A stretch of 48,890 bases of DNA from Bacteroidaceae bacterium (lineage in GTDB: Bacteria > Bacteroidota > Bacteroidia > Bacteroidales > Bacteroidaceae), in contig JAFUYM010000063.1 in the NCBI GenBank assembly GCA_017470525.1, forward strand, positions 1 to 48,890, in the 5' to 3' direction. The notes under the pieces are model-generated. The model was not told where the DNA came from. It was given only the letters and a program-made list of their open reading frames with translations, and searched no databases. This document shows, piece after piece, positions 8,651-17,029 of this stretch (positions within the stretch are counted from its first letter, which is position 1; the number at the start of each line of letters is the position of its first letter). A program made the translations under genes and the position numbers.

Positions 8651-9930
8651 TGACGCACTACTTCAGGCTTGAAATCAATAAAGCCATTGTCTGTGCCGTT
8701 ATATTTGAGGAATTCTGTACCATTGTCAAAAATGGTAAACATACAAGCATCTTGACGGTCATAAAAGCGAACATTCGGGATATGCGTGACCACTTGAATC
8801 ATATACTTATTGGGCATAAGCACCTTTTTCATGTATTTAAGTGACCAGGTTGTTTTCCCCTCACGAACGTCGCCTATCGGAATCTCTAAATTACATATTT
8901 TCGTTCGATTCAACGTCATGATTATAATGCTCATGACAGTCTTCTTGTCCATATCAAAACCCTTATTACGCTGTAGAGTCACATTCAAAGTAATATCATC
9001 GCCAAACGAAAACAATCCCCTCTTCTGTTCATCCGAACCCGTAAACTCCACAGATGAAATGAACAATGGAAATTTCGATTCTTCCTGTGTAAAACGGCTT
9101 TCGGTGTTGCCGCCATTCACGTACTCAGCCACCGTTGAACGAATATCTCCTGTATATTTCACCATACCATTCTCCAACAGCAACCCATTATCGCACAAAT
9201 TAAGCATTGAGTCCATATTGTGGCTAACAAATAACACAGTGCGTCCACCGCCCTGACTCACATCCTTCATCTTCCCAATCGCTTTCTTTTGGAATTCAGC
9301 ATCGCCAACAGTCAGAACCTCATCTACGACAAGAATTTCGGGTTCGAGGAAGGCAGCGACGGCAAAGCCAAGGCGGACGGTCATGCCTGAGGAATAACGT
9401 TTAACAGGGGTGTCCAAATAACGTTCCACACCAGCGAAGTCAACTATTTCATCTAATTTACGGGTTATTTCCTTTTTGGTCATTCCCATGATGGAACCAT
9501 TCATATATATATTCTCACGCCCTGTCATCTCAGGATGAAAACCTGTACCGACTTCCAGAAGAGAAGCAATGCGACCTTGGTAACGAATGGAACCCATAGT
9601 TGGTGAAGTTATGCGGGAAAGTAATTTAAGAAGTGTTGATTTACCCGCTCCATTCTTGCCTATAATACCTACAACATCACCTTGCTTTACTTGAAAAGAG
9701 ATATCACGCAAAGCCCAGACATAATCAGAAGAGCCCTTTTTACTACGGTCATTTGTTTCTCCAATTTTAAGGTAAGGGTCTTCCTTTCGGAGGATATTCA
9801 TTGTCCACCAACGATTCAAGTCATGCGACAATGTTCCTGTTCCGACACGACCTAATCGATACATCTTACCTACATTCTCAAATTCTATAGCGATATTAGA
9901 CATTTTTAGAATCTCATTAGATTTAACCAT
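8647..9930 (-). CDS. Polysaccharide ABC exporter ATPase (Wzt-like)
   Basis: A 427-aa ATPase of the Wzt/TagH/RfbE type that powers export of a finished glycan across the inner membrane. Walker A GKNGAGKST lies at about residues 91-99, the signature YSSGM at about 179-183, Walker B ILVVDE at about 199-204, and the switch His in FVSHN. About 160 extra residues follow the nucleotide-binding domain, as in exporters whose C-terminal domain recognises the glycan. The ATG at 9930 overlaps the stop of the permease gene as TGATG. An internal start at 9903 (MSNIAIEFENVGK) would also be family-like. It pairs with the permease immediately upstream. Confidence 0.93.
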   Translation of the reverse strand: MVKSNEILKMSNIAIEFENVGKMYRLGRVGTGTLSHDLNRWWTMNILRKEDPYLKIGETNDRSKKGSSDYVWALRDISFQVKQGDVVGIIGKNGAGKSTLLKLLSRITSPTMGSIRYQGRIASLLEVGTGFHPEMTGRENIYMNGSIMGMTKKEITRKLDEIVDFAGVERYLDTPVKRYSSGMTVRLGFAVAAFLEPEILVVDEVLTVGDAEFQKKAIGKMKDVSQGGGRTVLFVSHNMDSMLNLCDNGLLLENGMVKYTGDIRSTVAEYVNGGNTESRFTQEESKFPLFISSVEFTGSDEQKRGLFSFGDDITLNVTLQRNKGFDMDKKTVMSIIIMTLNRTKICNLEIPIGDVREGKTTWSLKYMKKVLMPNKYMIQVVTHIPNVRFYDRQDACMFTIFDNGTEFLKYNGTDNGFIDFKPEVVRQ

Positions 9931-10772
9931 CAAACAGTATCCATAAAGTTACGCTCTGTCCGAGAGAAAATAATTACAGCAAAGAATAATGTTACAAACA
10001 TAAAAAGGGTGCTATATAAAAGCCCATTCCAATCTAAAGAGCCACACCCTAAACATCCATATTTGAACGCTTCAAATATAGGAGTAAGCGGATTTAATGC
10101 TATAAATTCTCTATATTTTTCAGGAGCAGCAGAAAGGGGATAAATAACAGGGGTTACATACATAAACAACTGAATACCAAACTGTACCAAGAACTTCATA
10201 TCACGGTATTTCGTCGTCATAGATGAAATAATTAATCCCCATGACATTCCATGCATAGCAATTAGGAAAATCAAAAATGGGAAAAGAAGTATCGAGGCAT
10301 TGACCTGCAAAGTTCCAGCAGGTAGTGTTACAAAATAATAGATGTATATAACTACAAATATGACCAGTTGAATAAGCATCTTTAACAAATTACTGGTTAT
10401 GCCTGACAATGGAACAACCAAACGTGGGAAATACACTTTTCCAAAAACATTTGCATTCGTTCCAAAAACATCACTACTCACGGAAAAACACTGTGAAAAA
10501 TATCCCCACAAAACTATACCCGCCATATAGAATAAGGGCTGCGGTGCTCCATCAGTTGAAATGCCTGCCAAACCACCAAAAACAAACATATACATGATGG
10601 TTGTGAAAAGAGGCTGAATAACATACCAAAGCGGACCTAATATAGTTTGCTTATATTGAGTCACGATATCTCGACGAATATACATATAATATAGGTCCCG
10701 ATATCTCCACAAACCTTTCAAGTCAATGTCCAACCATTTTCTATGTGGCTTTATCTCTGTCATTTGCATCAT
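9930..10772 (-). CDS. Polysaccharide ABC exporter permease (Wzm-like)
   Basis: A 280-aa ABC-2 type permease with about six hydrophobic segments between residues 50 and 275. The motif YRDLYYMYIRRDIVTQYKQT before the first helix, GPLWYVIQPLF, and TKYRDMKFLVQF are characteristic of O-antigen/teichoic-acid exporters of the Wzm/TagG type. It forms the membrane channel for the adjacent Wzt-like ATPase. Three ATG codons (10772, 10769, 10763) are possible starts. Confidence 0.93.
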   Translation of the reverse strand: MMQMTEIKPHRKWLDIDLKGLWRYRDLYYMYIRRDIVTQYKQTILGPLWYVIQPLFTTIMYMFVFGGLAGISTDGAPQPLFYMAGIVLWGYFSQCFSVSSDVFGTNANVFGKVYFPRLVVPLSGITSNLLKMLIQLVIFVVIYIYYFVTLPAGTLQVNASILLFPFLIFLIAMHGMSWGLIISSMTTKYRDMKFLVQFGIQLFMYVTPVIYPLSAAPEKYREFIALNPLTPIFEAFKYGCLGCGSLDWNGLLYSTLFMFVTLFFAVIIFSRTERNFMDTV

Positions 10773-10807
10773 TTATTAATGCTATTTTCCTATTTATTTA
10801 CTCATAC

Positions 10808-11917
10808 CTATCCCATCATCAGATTTTCATAGGGCACCATTAACGCTTCAATATCAAAGTCCCATCCTCGAGCCTCGCCTTTTTGTCTGTATTGTGCCAA
10901 CAATTGTGGGTCATCAAGAAGTTTTTTAATACCTTCATAAAGAGCCGTTTCATTATTGGGGACGATATAACCACATTCTCCATTTTTCAACAATTCTTGT
11001 AGTTCTGGAGAATCCGTAGCAATAACAGGAAGTCCAAGAATCAACGCTTTTATGACTGAAGAACTAAAAGATGAGCATATAAAGAGGTTGCCTTGGATAG
11101 TGTAACGATAAGGATTCGGATGAGCACCAAAAAGTTTCACACGGTCTTGCAAGTTGTTCTCTTTGACATAATGGTCCAAGATGCCTCGTTCTGAGCCATC
11201 TCCAAAAATCCACAATCCAATATCATAACTTTCCTTTACGAGTCTGTTGACAATTCTTAGCAATCGACCATATTCATTACGAGATTCCAATCTTCCCTGA
11301 GCAACTAAACGGTATTTCACAGGGGCTTCATTGTCATTACTTGCATTCAAAGATTTCAAGCGGACTGAAAGAGAATCTATCGGGTCATAAACGGTTTCTA
11401 CAGGCTTTTTTACATTAGGAAATTCTTTCTTAAATGCTTCACAAAGCAGGTTCGTCGGTCCCAATACTTTATCAAACCGATTATATACGTCTGTTTCTTC
11501 TTTAATGTCAGAAAACACCTCCCTTGTCCAATGATTCTTATGCAAATCTGTATGTATCCATGCATACTTCTTGGCTTTCTTATTGGAAGAACAACTCAAT
11601 AATTTTGTGGCGAACCCTTCAGAATAAGCAATCTCTACATCACTTCCTTGTGGAACATAAAATTTATACACCATTGACATCGGAAGGTTCTTATACACCA
11701 TCTTGTGTTTCATTCCACCTTCACCCGTCAAAATCGCTTTGTAATTCACATTTTCTCTAATGATAGACTCATACTGTCCACCAGCATTTATCGAACAGAC
11801 CGTGACATCATATGTTGTCTTATCTATATACTGTACAAGCGTGGATAGAGCCTTTCCTGCATCTCCACTATCCAGAGACTCAATCAGAAAAAGAATTTTA
11901 CGTTTAGAATTACTCAT
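10808..11917 (-). CDS. Degenerate GT4-like protein, probable pseudoenzyme
   Basis: A 369-aa protein clearly homologous along its whole length to the GT4 at 2364-3512 (for example KNHWTREVFSDIKEE against QNHWTRRVYRDLEEE), but the catalytic landmarks are damaged. The glycine-rich GGGAEKVL loop is SGDAGKAL. The diphosphate-binding Lys of GRLEPQKAY is Asn in GRLESRNEY (N214). The EX7E segment SEGYSTAVTEAL is shortened by four residues to SSSVIKAL, losing the first Glu and replacing the second with Lys (K290). The frame itself is intact, so the protein is probably made. It lies between the Wzc-like kinase and the exporter permease. The ATG at 11917 is used here; the open frame begins at a TTG two codons earlier. 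A structural or regulatory role is inferred, not shown. Confidence 0.8.
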   Translation of the reverse strand: MSNSKRKILFLIESLDSGDAGKALSTLVQYIDKTTYDVTVCSINAGGQYESIIRENVNYKAILTGEGGMKHKMVYKNLPMSMVYKFYVPQGSDVEIAYSEGFATKLLSCSSNKKAKKYAWIHTDLHKNHWTREVFSDIKEETDVYNRFDKVLGPTNLLCEAFKKEFPNVKKPVETVYDPIDSLSVRLKSLNASNDNEAPVKYRLVAQGRLESRNEYGRLLRIVNRLVKESYDIGLWIFGDGSERGILDHYVKENNLQDRVKLFGAHPNPYRYTIQGNLFICSSFSSSVIKALILGLPVIATDSPELQELLKNGECGYIVPNNETALYEGIKKLLDDPQLLAQYRQKGEARGWDFDIEALMVPYENLMMG

Positions 11918-11960
11918 AGTCAATATGTTATTAGAATTAAATTCAATCTATTTTTCATTT

Positions 11961-14465
11961 TCAATCATCATCTTTGGTATATCCACCATAAGCAGAACCA
12001 CCATAATAGCCGTAGCGTGAGCCATAACGGTGATAGCCATAATATGAAAACGAATCAGTTGTTCCATTCAAAATAATGGACATCTTTGGCAATCGATTTT
12101 CATCATAATATTTCTGAATATCAGGAAGAAGGCTACGTTCCTGCATTTCTGCACGCATAATGAAAAGCGTAGCATCTGCACACCGTCCTACAATCGTGGC
12201 ATCTGCGACAATCTCAATAGGAGGACAGTCAAGGATAATATATGCATACTGATTCCGCAACTCATCAAGCAGTTTGCCAAGACGGTCATCAAAAAGAAGT
12301 TCCGTTGGGTTGGGTGGTATAGTTCCCACTGGCACAACATCAAGATATTCATGTGTTGCATCACGTATTACAATATCATCAAAACTGTCTGTCACACCAG
12401 ACAAATAATCTGCAATACCAATTTTAGGCTTATCAACCATTGCTGATAGTGAAGCCTTACGGAGGTCAAGGTCTATCGCCAACACCCTCTGCTTTTTAAT
12501 TGCAAAAGAAGTGATAAGGTTTGTCACAACGAATGTCTTACCCGAGTTTGGATTGAAAGATGTAAGCATAATCACCTTACCGCGCGTTCCTTTAGCCATC
12601 ATAAATTCAATATTGGTACGAATCACACGGAATGCTTCATTAATAACATTACGTGAATGGTCCTTAACCAAAATATGCAATGTCTTATCCTCCTCAACTT
12701 CACCTAACCTAAGCATCACCTTTATATTATTGCGAAGTTTTTTCCATGGACCAAACAATTTCTCCTTAAATGTACGATGATGACGATGAATCGGAATCTC
12801 ACCAATGAAGGGAATCGAAAGTTCATTCAAATCTTTTCGTCCACGTACCTTATCATTAATAGCCTCCAATAAGAAGATGATTAAACCTGGCACTAAAAAT
12901 CCAATGATTGCTCCGATTGCCCATATCATACTGGGTACTGGAGATGTTGGGATATTAGAACCTGTTGCCGAATTGATAACACGATTATTATATGCCGTAA
13001 ATGCTTGTGAAAGTTCATTTTCCTCACGCTTCTGTAAGAGATACAAATACAAGTTCTCTTTAACCTTTTGTTGGCGTTCTACTGAAAGTAAATACTTTGA
13101 TTGGTCTGGAGAGGATGCAATCTTGCTATTTGCTTGACCACGTATAGCCTGCGCCGACTGAAGTTCAACATTCAACGATGCAATATGATTATCCACCGAT
13201 GCAATCAGTGCATTGCGAAGTTCTTCCAGTTGTAGATCCTTTTCTTGAATAATCGGATTCTGCAAGGAACTTGCACTTAACAAATTGTTACGAGACAAAA
13301 GCAATGCGTTATATTCAGAAATCTGACCACTGATGTTAGGACTGTTCACACCTTGATTGGCTGGAATCAATGTATATTTATTGGCATCATTCGTCAAATA
13401 ATTACGTACATAACGAGCCATGTGTAATTGATTGCTGATTTCTGTTGTTTGTGCCGTAGCAGATGTTGCTTGTCCCACATAAATACTAGACACATCACTG
13501 CTACCAGCAGGTATGAGATTGGCTGATTTGAAAGAAGATATGTCATTTTCCACATTTCCCAATTCTTTCTCTATCACCTCTAATCGCTCACTAATAAATT
13601 CTGATGTGGAAACAGACCTACGATTACAATCTTTTACCCATCTTTCATTATATACTGCAATTAGAGTTGACAAAACTGCCTCTGCACGCTGTGGATTTTC
13701 ATCATTATACGAGAGTTTTATGATGGTGGACATTGCACTAACAGCACTAACCGACAACTTACTGGAGAGTGAACCAACTGCTGACGGAATTGGAATGTGC
13801 TCAACCCGAAGCGTTATCTCCTGTGGTGAATAATTTACTGATTTATTCACATCCACCTTACCAATCGGAGTCTTCACCGTTCGACCTACTTTTCCCATGA
13901 TAGAACCTGCCACCTTTTTCCCTCCACGAACAAAATTACTCATCACATAGGTTCCATCATTTTTGAGGTCAAACATAAACTCTGCATATTCTTGGTCATT
14001 AATTTCCACAGGAAGAATCTCCACACACAAGGCTGTACCATAAATCACTTCTTCATGAAAACGTCCTTGAGCATAACATGTAACCTCAAGATGCAAGTTG
14101 CGTACTGTTGCTTCTGCAATGTCTGGAGATTGAAGCGTAAACAATTCATTATTCACATCTACATTACCACCAAAGTTTATGCTCGCACCCCCAGCAGAAC
14201 TTGACCCTGACTGTAGTTCATTTTTAATAAGGATTGATGCTTCACGTGTATAAATAGGTGGCGTGATTTGAAGATACAGATACGAGCCACCAAGACCCAT
14301 TCCAAGGCAAATGATGAACCAATACCATTTGGATGCAAATACTGTAAGCATATCAAGTATCTTTGCATACGGAGAAGCGCCCTTCTTGGCAGAAGAGGAT
14401 GCACCTACGCTTATTGGTTGAGAAACAACATTCGCGGGTTGATTATTATTATTAAGAGGTAACAT
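11961..14465 (-). CDS. Wzc-like chain-length regulator and tyrosine autokinase
   Basis: An 834-aa inner-membrane protein combining a Wzz-type polysaccharide co-polymerase with a bacterial tyrosine kinase. A TM helix at about residues 50-72 and another at about 510-530 bracket a periplasmic region with coiled-coil stretches. The cytoplasmic kinase has a Walker A segment FNPNSGKT ending at K643, Walker A' VLAIDLDLRKAS, and Walker B ILDCPP with D746. The last 30 residues contain nine tyrosines interleaved with glycines, the expected autophosphorylation cluster. Such proteins set chain length and open the Wza-type export channel by cycles of phosphorylation. It follows the export lipoprotein gene by 34 bases. 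The matching phosphatase is not in the window. Confidence 0.93.
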   Translation of the reverse strand: MLPLNNNNQPANVVSQPISVGASSSAKKGASPYAKILDMLTVFASKWYWFIICLGMGLGGSYLYLQITPPIYTREASILIKNELQSGSSSAGGASINFGGNVDVNNELFTLQSPDIAEATVRNLHLEVTCYAQGRFHEEVIYGTALCVEILPVEINDQEYAEFMFDLKNDGTYVMSNFVRGGKKVAGSIMGKVGRTVKTPIGKVDVNKSVNYSPQEITLRVEHIPIPSAVGSLSSKLSVSAVSAMSTIIKLSYNDENPQRAEAVLSTLIAVYNERWVKDCNRRSVSTSEFISERLEVIEKELGNVENDISSFKSANLIPAGSSDVSSIYVGQATSATAQTTEISNQLHMARYVRNYLTNDANKYTLIPANQGVNSPNISGQISEYNALLLSRNNLLSASSLQNPIIQEKDLQLEELRNALIASVDNHIASLNVELQSAQAIRGQANSKIASSPDQSKYLLSVERQQKVKENLYLYLLQKREENELSQAFTAYNNRVINSATGSNIPTSPVPSMIWAIGAIIGFLVPGLIIFLLEAINDKVRGRKDLNELSIPFIGEIPIHRHHRTFKEKLFGPWKKLRNNIKVMLRLGEVEEDKTLHILVKDHSRNVINEAFRVIRTNIEFMMAKGTRGKVIMLTSFNPNSGKTFVVTNLITSFAIKKQRVLAIDLDLRKASLSAMVDKPKIGIADYLSGVTDSFDDIVIRDATHEYLDVVPVGTIPPNPTELLFDDRLGKLLDELRNQYAYIILDCPPIEIVADATIVGRCADATLFIMRAEMQERSLLPDIQKYYDENRLPKMSIILNGTTDSFSYYGYHRYGSRYGYYGGSAYGGYTKDDD

Positions 14466-14499
14466 ATTCTATTATTCGTTAATAATTAAAAACAAAGAT

Positions 14500-15267
14500 T
14501 TATTTGAACCACGCAAGTGCACCTACAATAAATGTGGCAAGTCCCATCCAGAAAGATGGTTGAACCGTAGAGTTCCCCATAACGGTCGCATTGCGTTTCT
14601 CTTTCTTGTTCATCTCTACATAGATAACATCATTTTGCTGTAAATAATAGACCGGCGATGAATACAGATCTTCGGCTGAACAAAGGTTAACTTCATAAAC
14701 AGTTTTCTTACCATAACTCTCGCGAATCACCTTTACATTTGTACGCAGTCCATTAATGTTCAAATCTCCTCCTGAACCAATCGCATCAAGAATGGTGAAT
14801 TTATCTCTATCTATCTGAATACGCCCAGCACCCGCTGCTCCAAGAACTATTACATATAAGTTTGAATAATCAACCGTTACAATTGGATCCCGAATCAAAC
14901 CGCTCTCCATAATTTGTTCACGAATCATCTCTTGAAGTTCCTGGCGATTCAACCCTGCCACATGTATTTTACCAAGCAATGGAAAGCGGATACACCCTTC
15001 TGTATCTATTGTATAGCGAGAGCCACCTCCACCACTGCCACCAGAAGACAAACTAAACTGCGCATCCAATTCTTGTTTACCACTACTAACCTGTATTAAA
15101 ATTTCATCATCTGCCCGAAATTTAATCTCCACCGGATTTTGGACAATAATAGATTTACCAGGGTTAAAATCTTGGAAATAGGCAATATCTTTAGGTGTTG
15201 AACAAGAGGTCAACAATGCAATAATGGTCACCATGACCATGCCAAAAGATAAAATGGACTTTTTCAT
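14500..15267 (-). CDS. Polysaccharide export lipoprotein (Wza/SLBB family)
   Basis: A 255-aa outer-membrane-associated export protein. The start at 15267 gives a lipoprotein signal MKKSILSFG...LLTSC with the lipid-attachment Cys at about residue 23; an ATG three codons upstream is possible. The poly-export domain contains YTIDTEGCIRFPLLGKIHV and a following SLBB-type region (VIVLGAAGAGRIQI). A hydrophobic segment close to the C-terminus (FWMGLATFIVGALAWF) is followed by Lys. It is the first gene of the operon and would form the outer-membrane part of the export route together with the Wzc-like protein. Confidence 0.92.
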   Translation of the reverse strand: MKKSILSFGMVMVTIIALLTSCSTPKDIAYFQDFNPGKSIIVQNPVEIKFRADDEILIQVSSGKQELDAQFSLSSGGSGGGGSRYTIDTEGCIRFPLLGKIHVAGLNRQELQEMIREQIMESGLIRDPIVTVDYSNLYVIVLGAAGAGRIQIDRDKFTILDAIGSGGDLNINGLRTNVKVIRESYGKKTVYEVNLCSAEDLYSSPVYYLQQNDVIYVEMNKKEKRNATVMGNSTVQPSFWMGLATFIVGALAWFK

Positions 15268-15276
15268 ATTTAACAT

Positions 15277-15473
15277 TTTTTAAGTCTTTGATTTGACCTT
15301 ATTTTTCAAAAAACATCCTATAAAAGGCAGTTGAAGTATTTTTGTAACAAGGCATACTTTTACCTCGTCCTATTTATTCCAACAGGATGTTTTTCAATTT
15401 GTTAGAAACAATCTCAGGATAAATTAGCCTTGCTAAAGTCACTGATTTAGGTCGTTTTTTTTCAAATCAAGTT
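15277..15473 (-). promoter_or_regulatory. Long structured 5' leader of the polysaccharide operon
   Basis: About 200 transcribed but untranslated bases separate the likely promoter from the first gene. In the minus-strand RNA, AAAAACATCCT pairs with AGGATGTTTTT across about 75 bases (plus coordinates about 15308-15396), and the downstream arm ends in a U run. Inside lies a smaller hairpin AAGTAT...ATACTT. The layout resembles a conditional terminator. No NusG-like UpxY antiterminator gene is in the window. Confidence 0.45.
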
Positions 15474-15481
15474 CAAAAGTA
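15474..15481 (-). promoter_or_regulatory. Probable promoter of the polysaccharide operon (-7 element)
   Basis: CAAAAGTA on the plus strand reads TACTTTTG on the minus strand, matching TAnnTTTG. The flanking DNA is extremely AT-rich; no clean -33 TTG is present at the expected distance, so the element may be weak or regulated. Confidence 0.45.
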
Positions 15482-15541
15482 CAAAATTCTTAAATAATAA
15501 AAAAGAATTTTTGAAAAAAAATTATTTCTATTTTTTCATTA

Positions 15542-15627
15542 AACATCCCTCTGGGTATAATATTGTAAGCACTCAGCGCATGATATGACGTACCAAGTGC
15601 TTACAATATTATACCCAGAGGGACGTT
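15542..15627. repeat. 86-base palindrome with 32-base arms
   Basis: Arms 15542-15573 and 15596-15627 are reverse complements with a single mismatch, separated by a 22-base loop. The loop sequence CAGCGCATGATATGACG is nearly the same as CAGCGCATAAAATGACG at 40443-40459. The palindrome lies between the end of the CE12 gene and the polysaccharide operon promoter. It may terminate CE12 transcription, but there is no long U run, so a miniature mobile palindrome is equally possible. Confidence 0.85.
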
Positions 15628-15703
15628 ATATTTCTGTTTTCTTTGTATATTTCAAGAACGGAACAATTTATCCAAATAACATCCATCCCAAACAAAAGAT
15701 GAG

Positions 15704-17008
15704 TCAATTCCCATCCGGTTTAATAATATCAATGAAAGGACCATCGTTCCAATGGAAAGACTTCCAATCATCAGGCTGAGAGGGGTTAAAAGGAACATAA
15801 TCGCTACGAAGATGTTGAATAATGGGAAGGTTCAAAGATTTCAAACCTTCTACAATCATCTTAGAAATCTCGTATGCACCATAAGGATTAAAATGTGTAT
15901 TGTCCTCAAAAGCCTTGGATTGTCCTGGATACGTACCTACGGGATAGTGAACTAACGCGTGTTTACTCTCTTCCATCCCTAATGTTTCATAGAACTCACG
16001 AGTCATATCATGCAATTCTATTAGTTGTACCTCCAGATCTTTAGCAACCCAACGCATCGCTTCAGGATAATTAGCATGAGTCTCTTGGATTTTGCCATTC
16101 TTGTCAAAAGAACGTCGTTGAGTAGGAGTAACGAAGATTGGAGTTACACCTTTTGCACGTGCCTCATCCACAAACTGTTTAAGAGCGTATGCATAATTAT
16201 AGAAAGCACCACTGCCCGGACGTTTTTCCTTTTGGTCATTATGTCCAAATTCCATAAGAATGTAATCACCCTTTTTCATCAAAGACACGATTTTTTTCAA
16301 ACGACCTGCTCCAATAAAAGAAGTTGCAGTTTCACCACTTTCAGCATAGTTTGCAACAGCCACCTCATCAGTAAACCAACGAGTTATCATCTGCCCCCAT
16401 GATGCCCACGGTTCATAGTCTTGGTCAACTACTGTAGAATTGCCACATAGCCAAAGAGTCGGCACATCTGTAGCAGGTTCTATCTTGATGGAAGAGATTG
16501 CTGGAGCATCGCCATTCACTTCAATTGTCAGTTTATCATCCCAATTCATTTTCGTTTCTTCACGTTTTTTAATACGCACATGGTCAGTCTTTCCATCAGG
16601 CAAATTGATGGTTGTGTTACGCTTATTGACGATGAAAGAACAGGTTTTGAATTCACCTTTCTTTGTCTCCACATTCTGAACAAAAAGGCGGCGAGACTCA
16701 GCACGAACAGTCGTATTTGCCCTCTTTATCTTAGAGCCAAGAGTCACTGTCACTTTATAATTGCCATCTGGCACGGCTACAGAAAAATAAAAGATGCCTT
16801 CTGAGAGTTGATAGGTATCGTTCTGTGCCTTCCGCGCTTCAGTTATGACCTCTTGGAAGTCGTAACCATACCCACGTTCTTGCGTGAATGTATCGGTAGG
16901 TTTCACCTGAATGGCGGACTTATCCCATCCATCAAAAGAGAAAGTTTGAGCCTCAGAAACTAAAAATGAGACACTAATAATAATTAAAAGTAAGAAAATC
17001 TTCTTCAT
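15704..17008 (-). CDS. CE12 rhamnogalacturonan acetylesterase (SGNH fold)
   Basis: A 434-aa secreted esterase expected to remove acetyl groups from rhamnogalacturonan, easing access for lyases and hydrolases. A signal peptide (MKKIFLLLIIISVSFLVSEAQ) is followed by a galactose-binding-like domain to about residue 175. The SGNH hydrolase domain shows WLCGNSTVV with nucleophile Ser about 191, MEFGHNDQK, and DNTHFNPYGA with the Asp and His of the catalytic set. An AGGAG lies about ten bases before the ATG at 17008, favouring it over the ATG at 17017. It follows the GH2 gene by 21 bases and is probably cotranscribed with it. Confidence 0.9.
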   Translation of the reverse strand: MKKIFLLLIIISVSFLVSEAQTFSFDGWDKSAIQVKPTDTFTQERGYGYDFQEVITEARKAQNDTYQLSEGIFYFSVAVPDGNYKVTVTLGSKIKRANTTVRAESRRLFVQNVETKKGEFKTCSFIVNKRNTTINLPDGKTDHVRIKKREETKMNWDDKLTIEVNGDAPAISSIKIEPATDVPTLWLCGNSTVVDQDYEPWASWGQMITRWFTDEVAVANYAESGETATSFIGAGRLKKIVSLMKKGDYILMEFGHNDQKEKRPGSGAFYNYAYALKQFVDEARAKGVTPIFVTPTQRRSFDKNGKIQETHANYPEAMRWVAKDLEVQLIELHDMTREFYETLGMEESKHALVHYPVGTYPGQSKAFEDNTHFNPYGAYEISKMIVEGLKSLNLPIIQHLRSDYVPFNPSQPDDWKSFHWNDGPFIDIIKPDGN

Positions 17009-17029
17009 AGACCGCATGCTCCTATTCTT

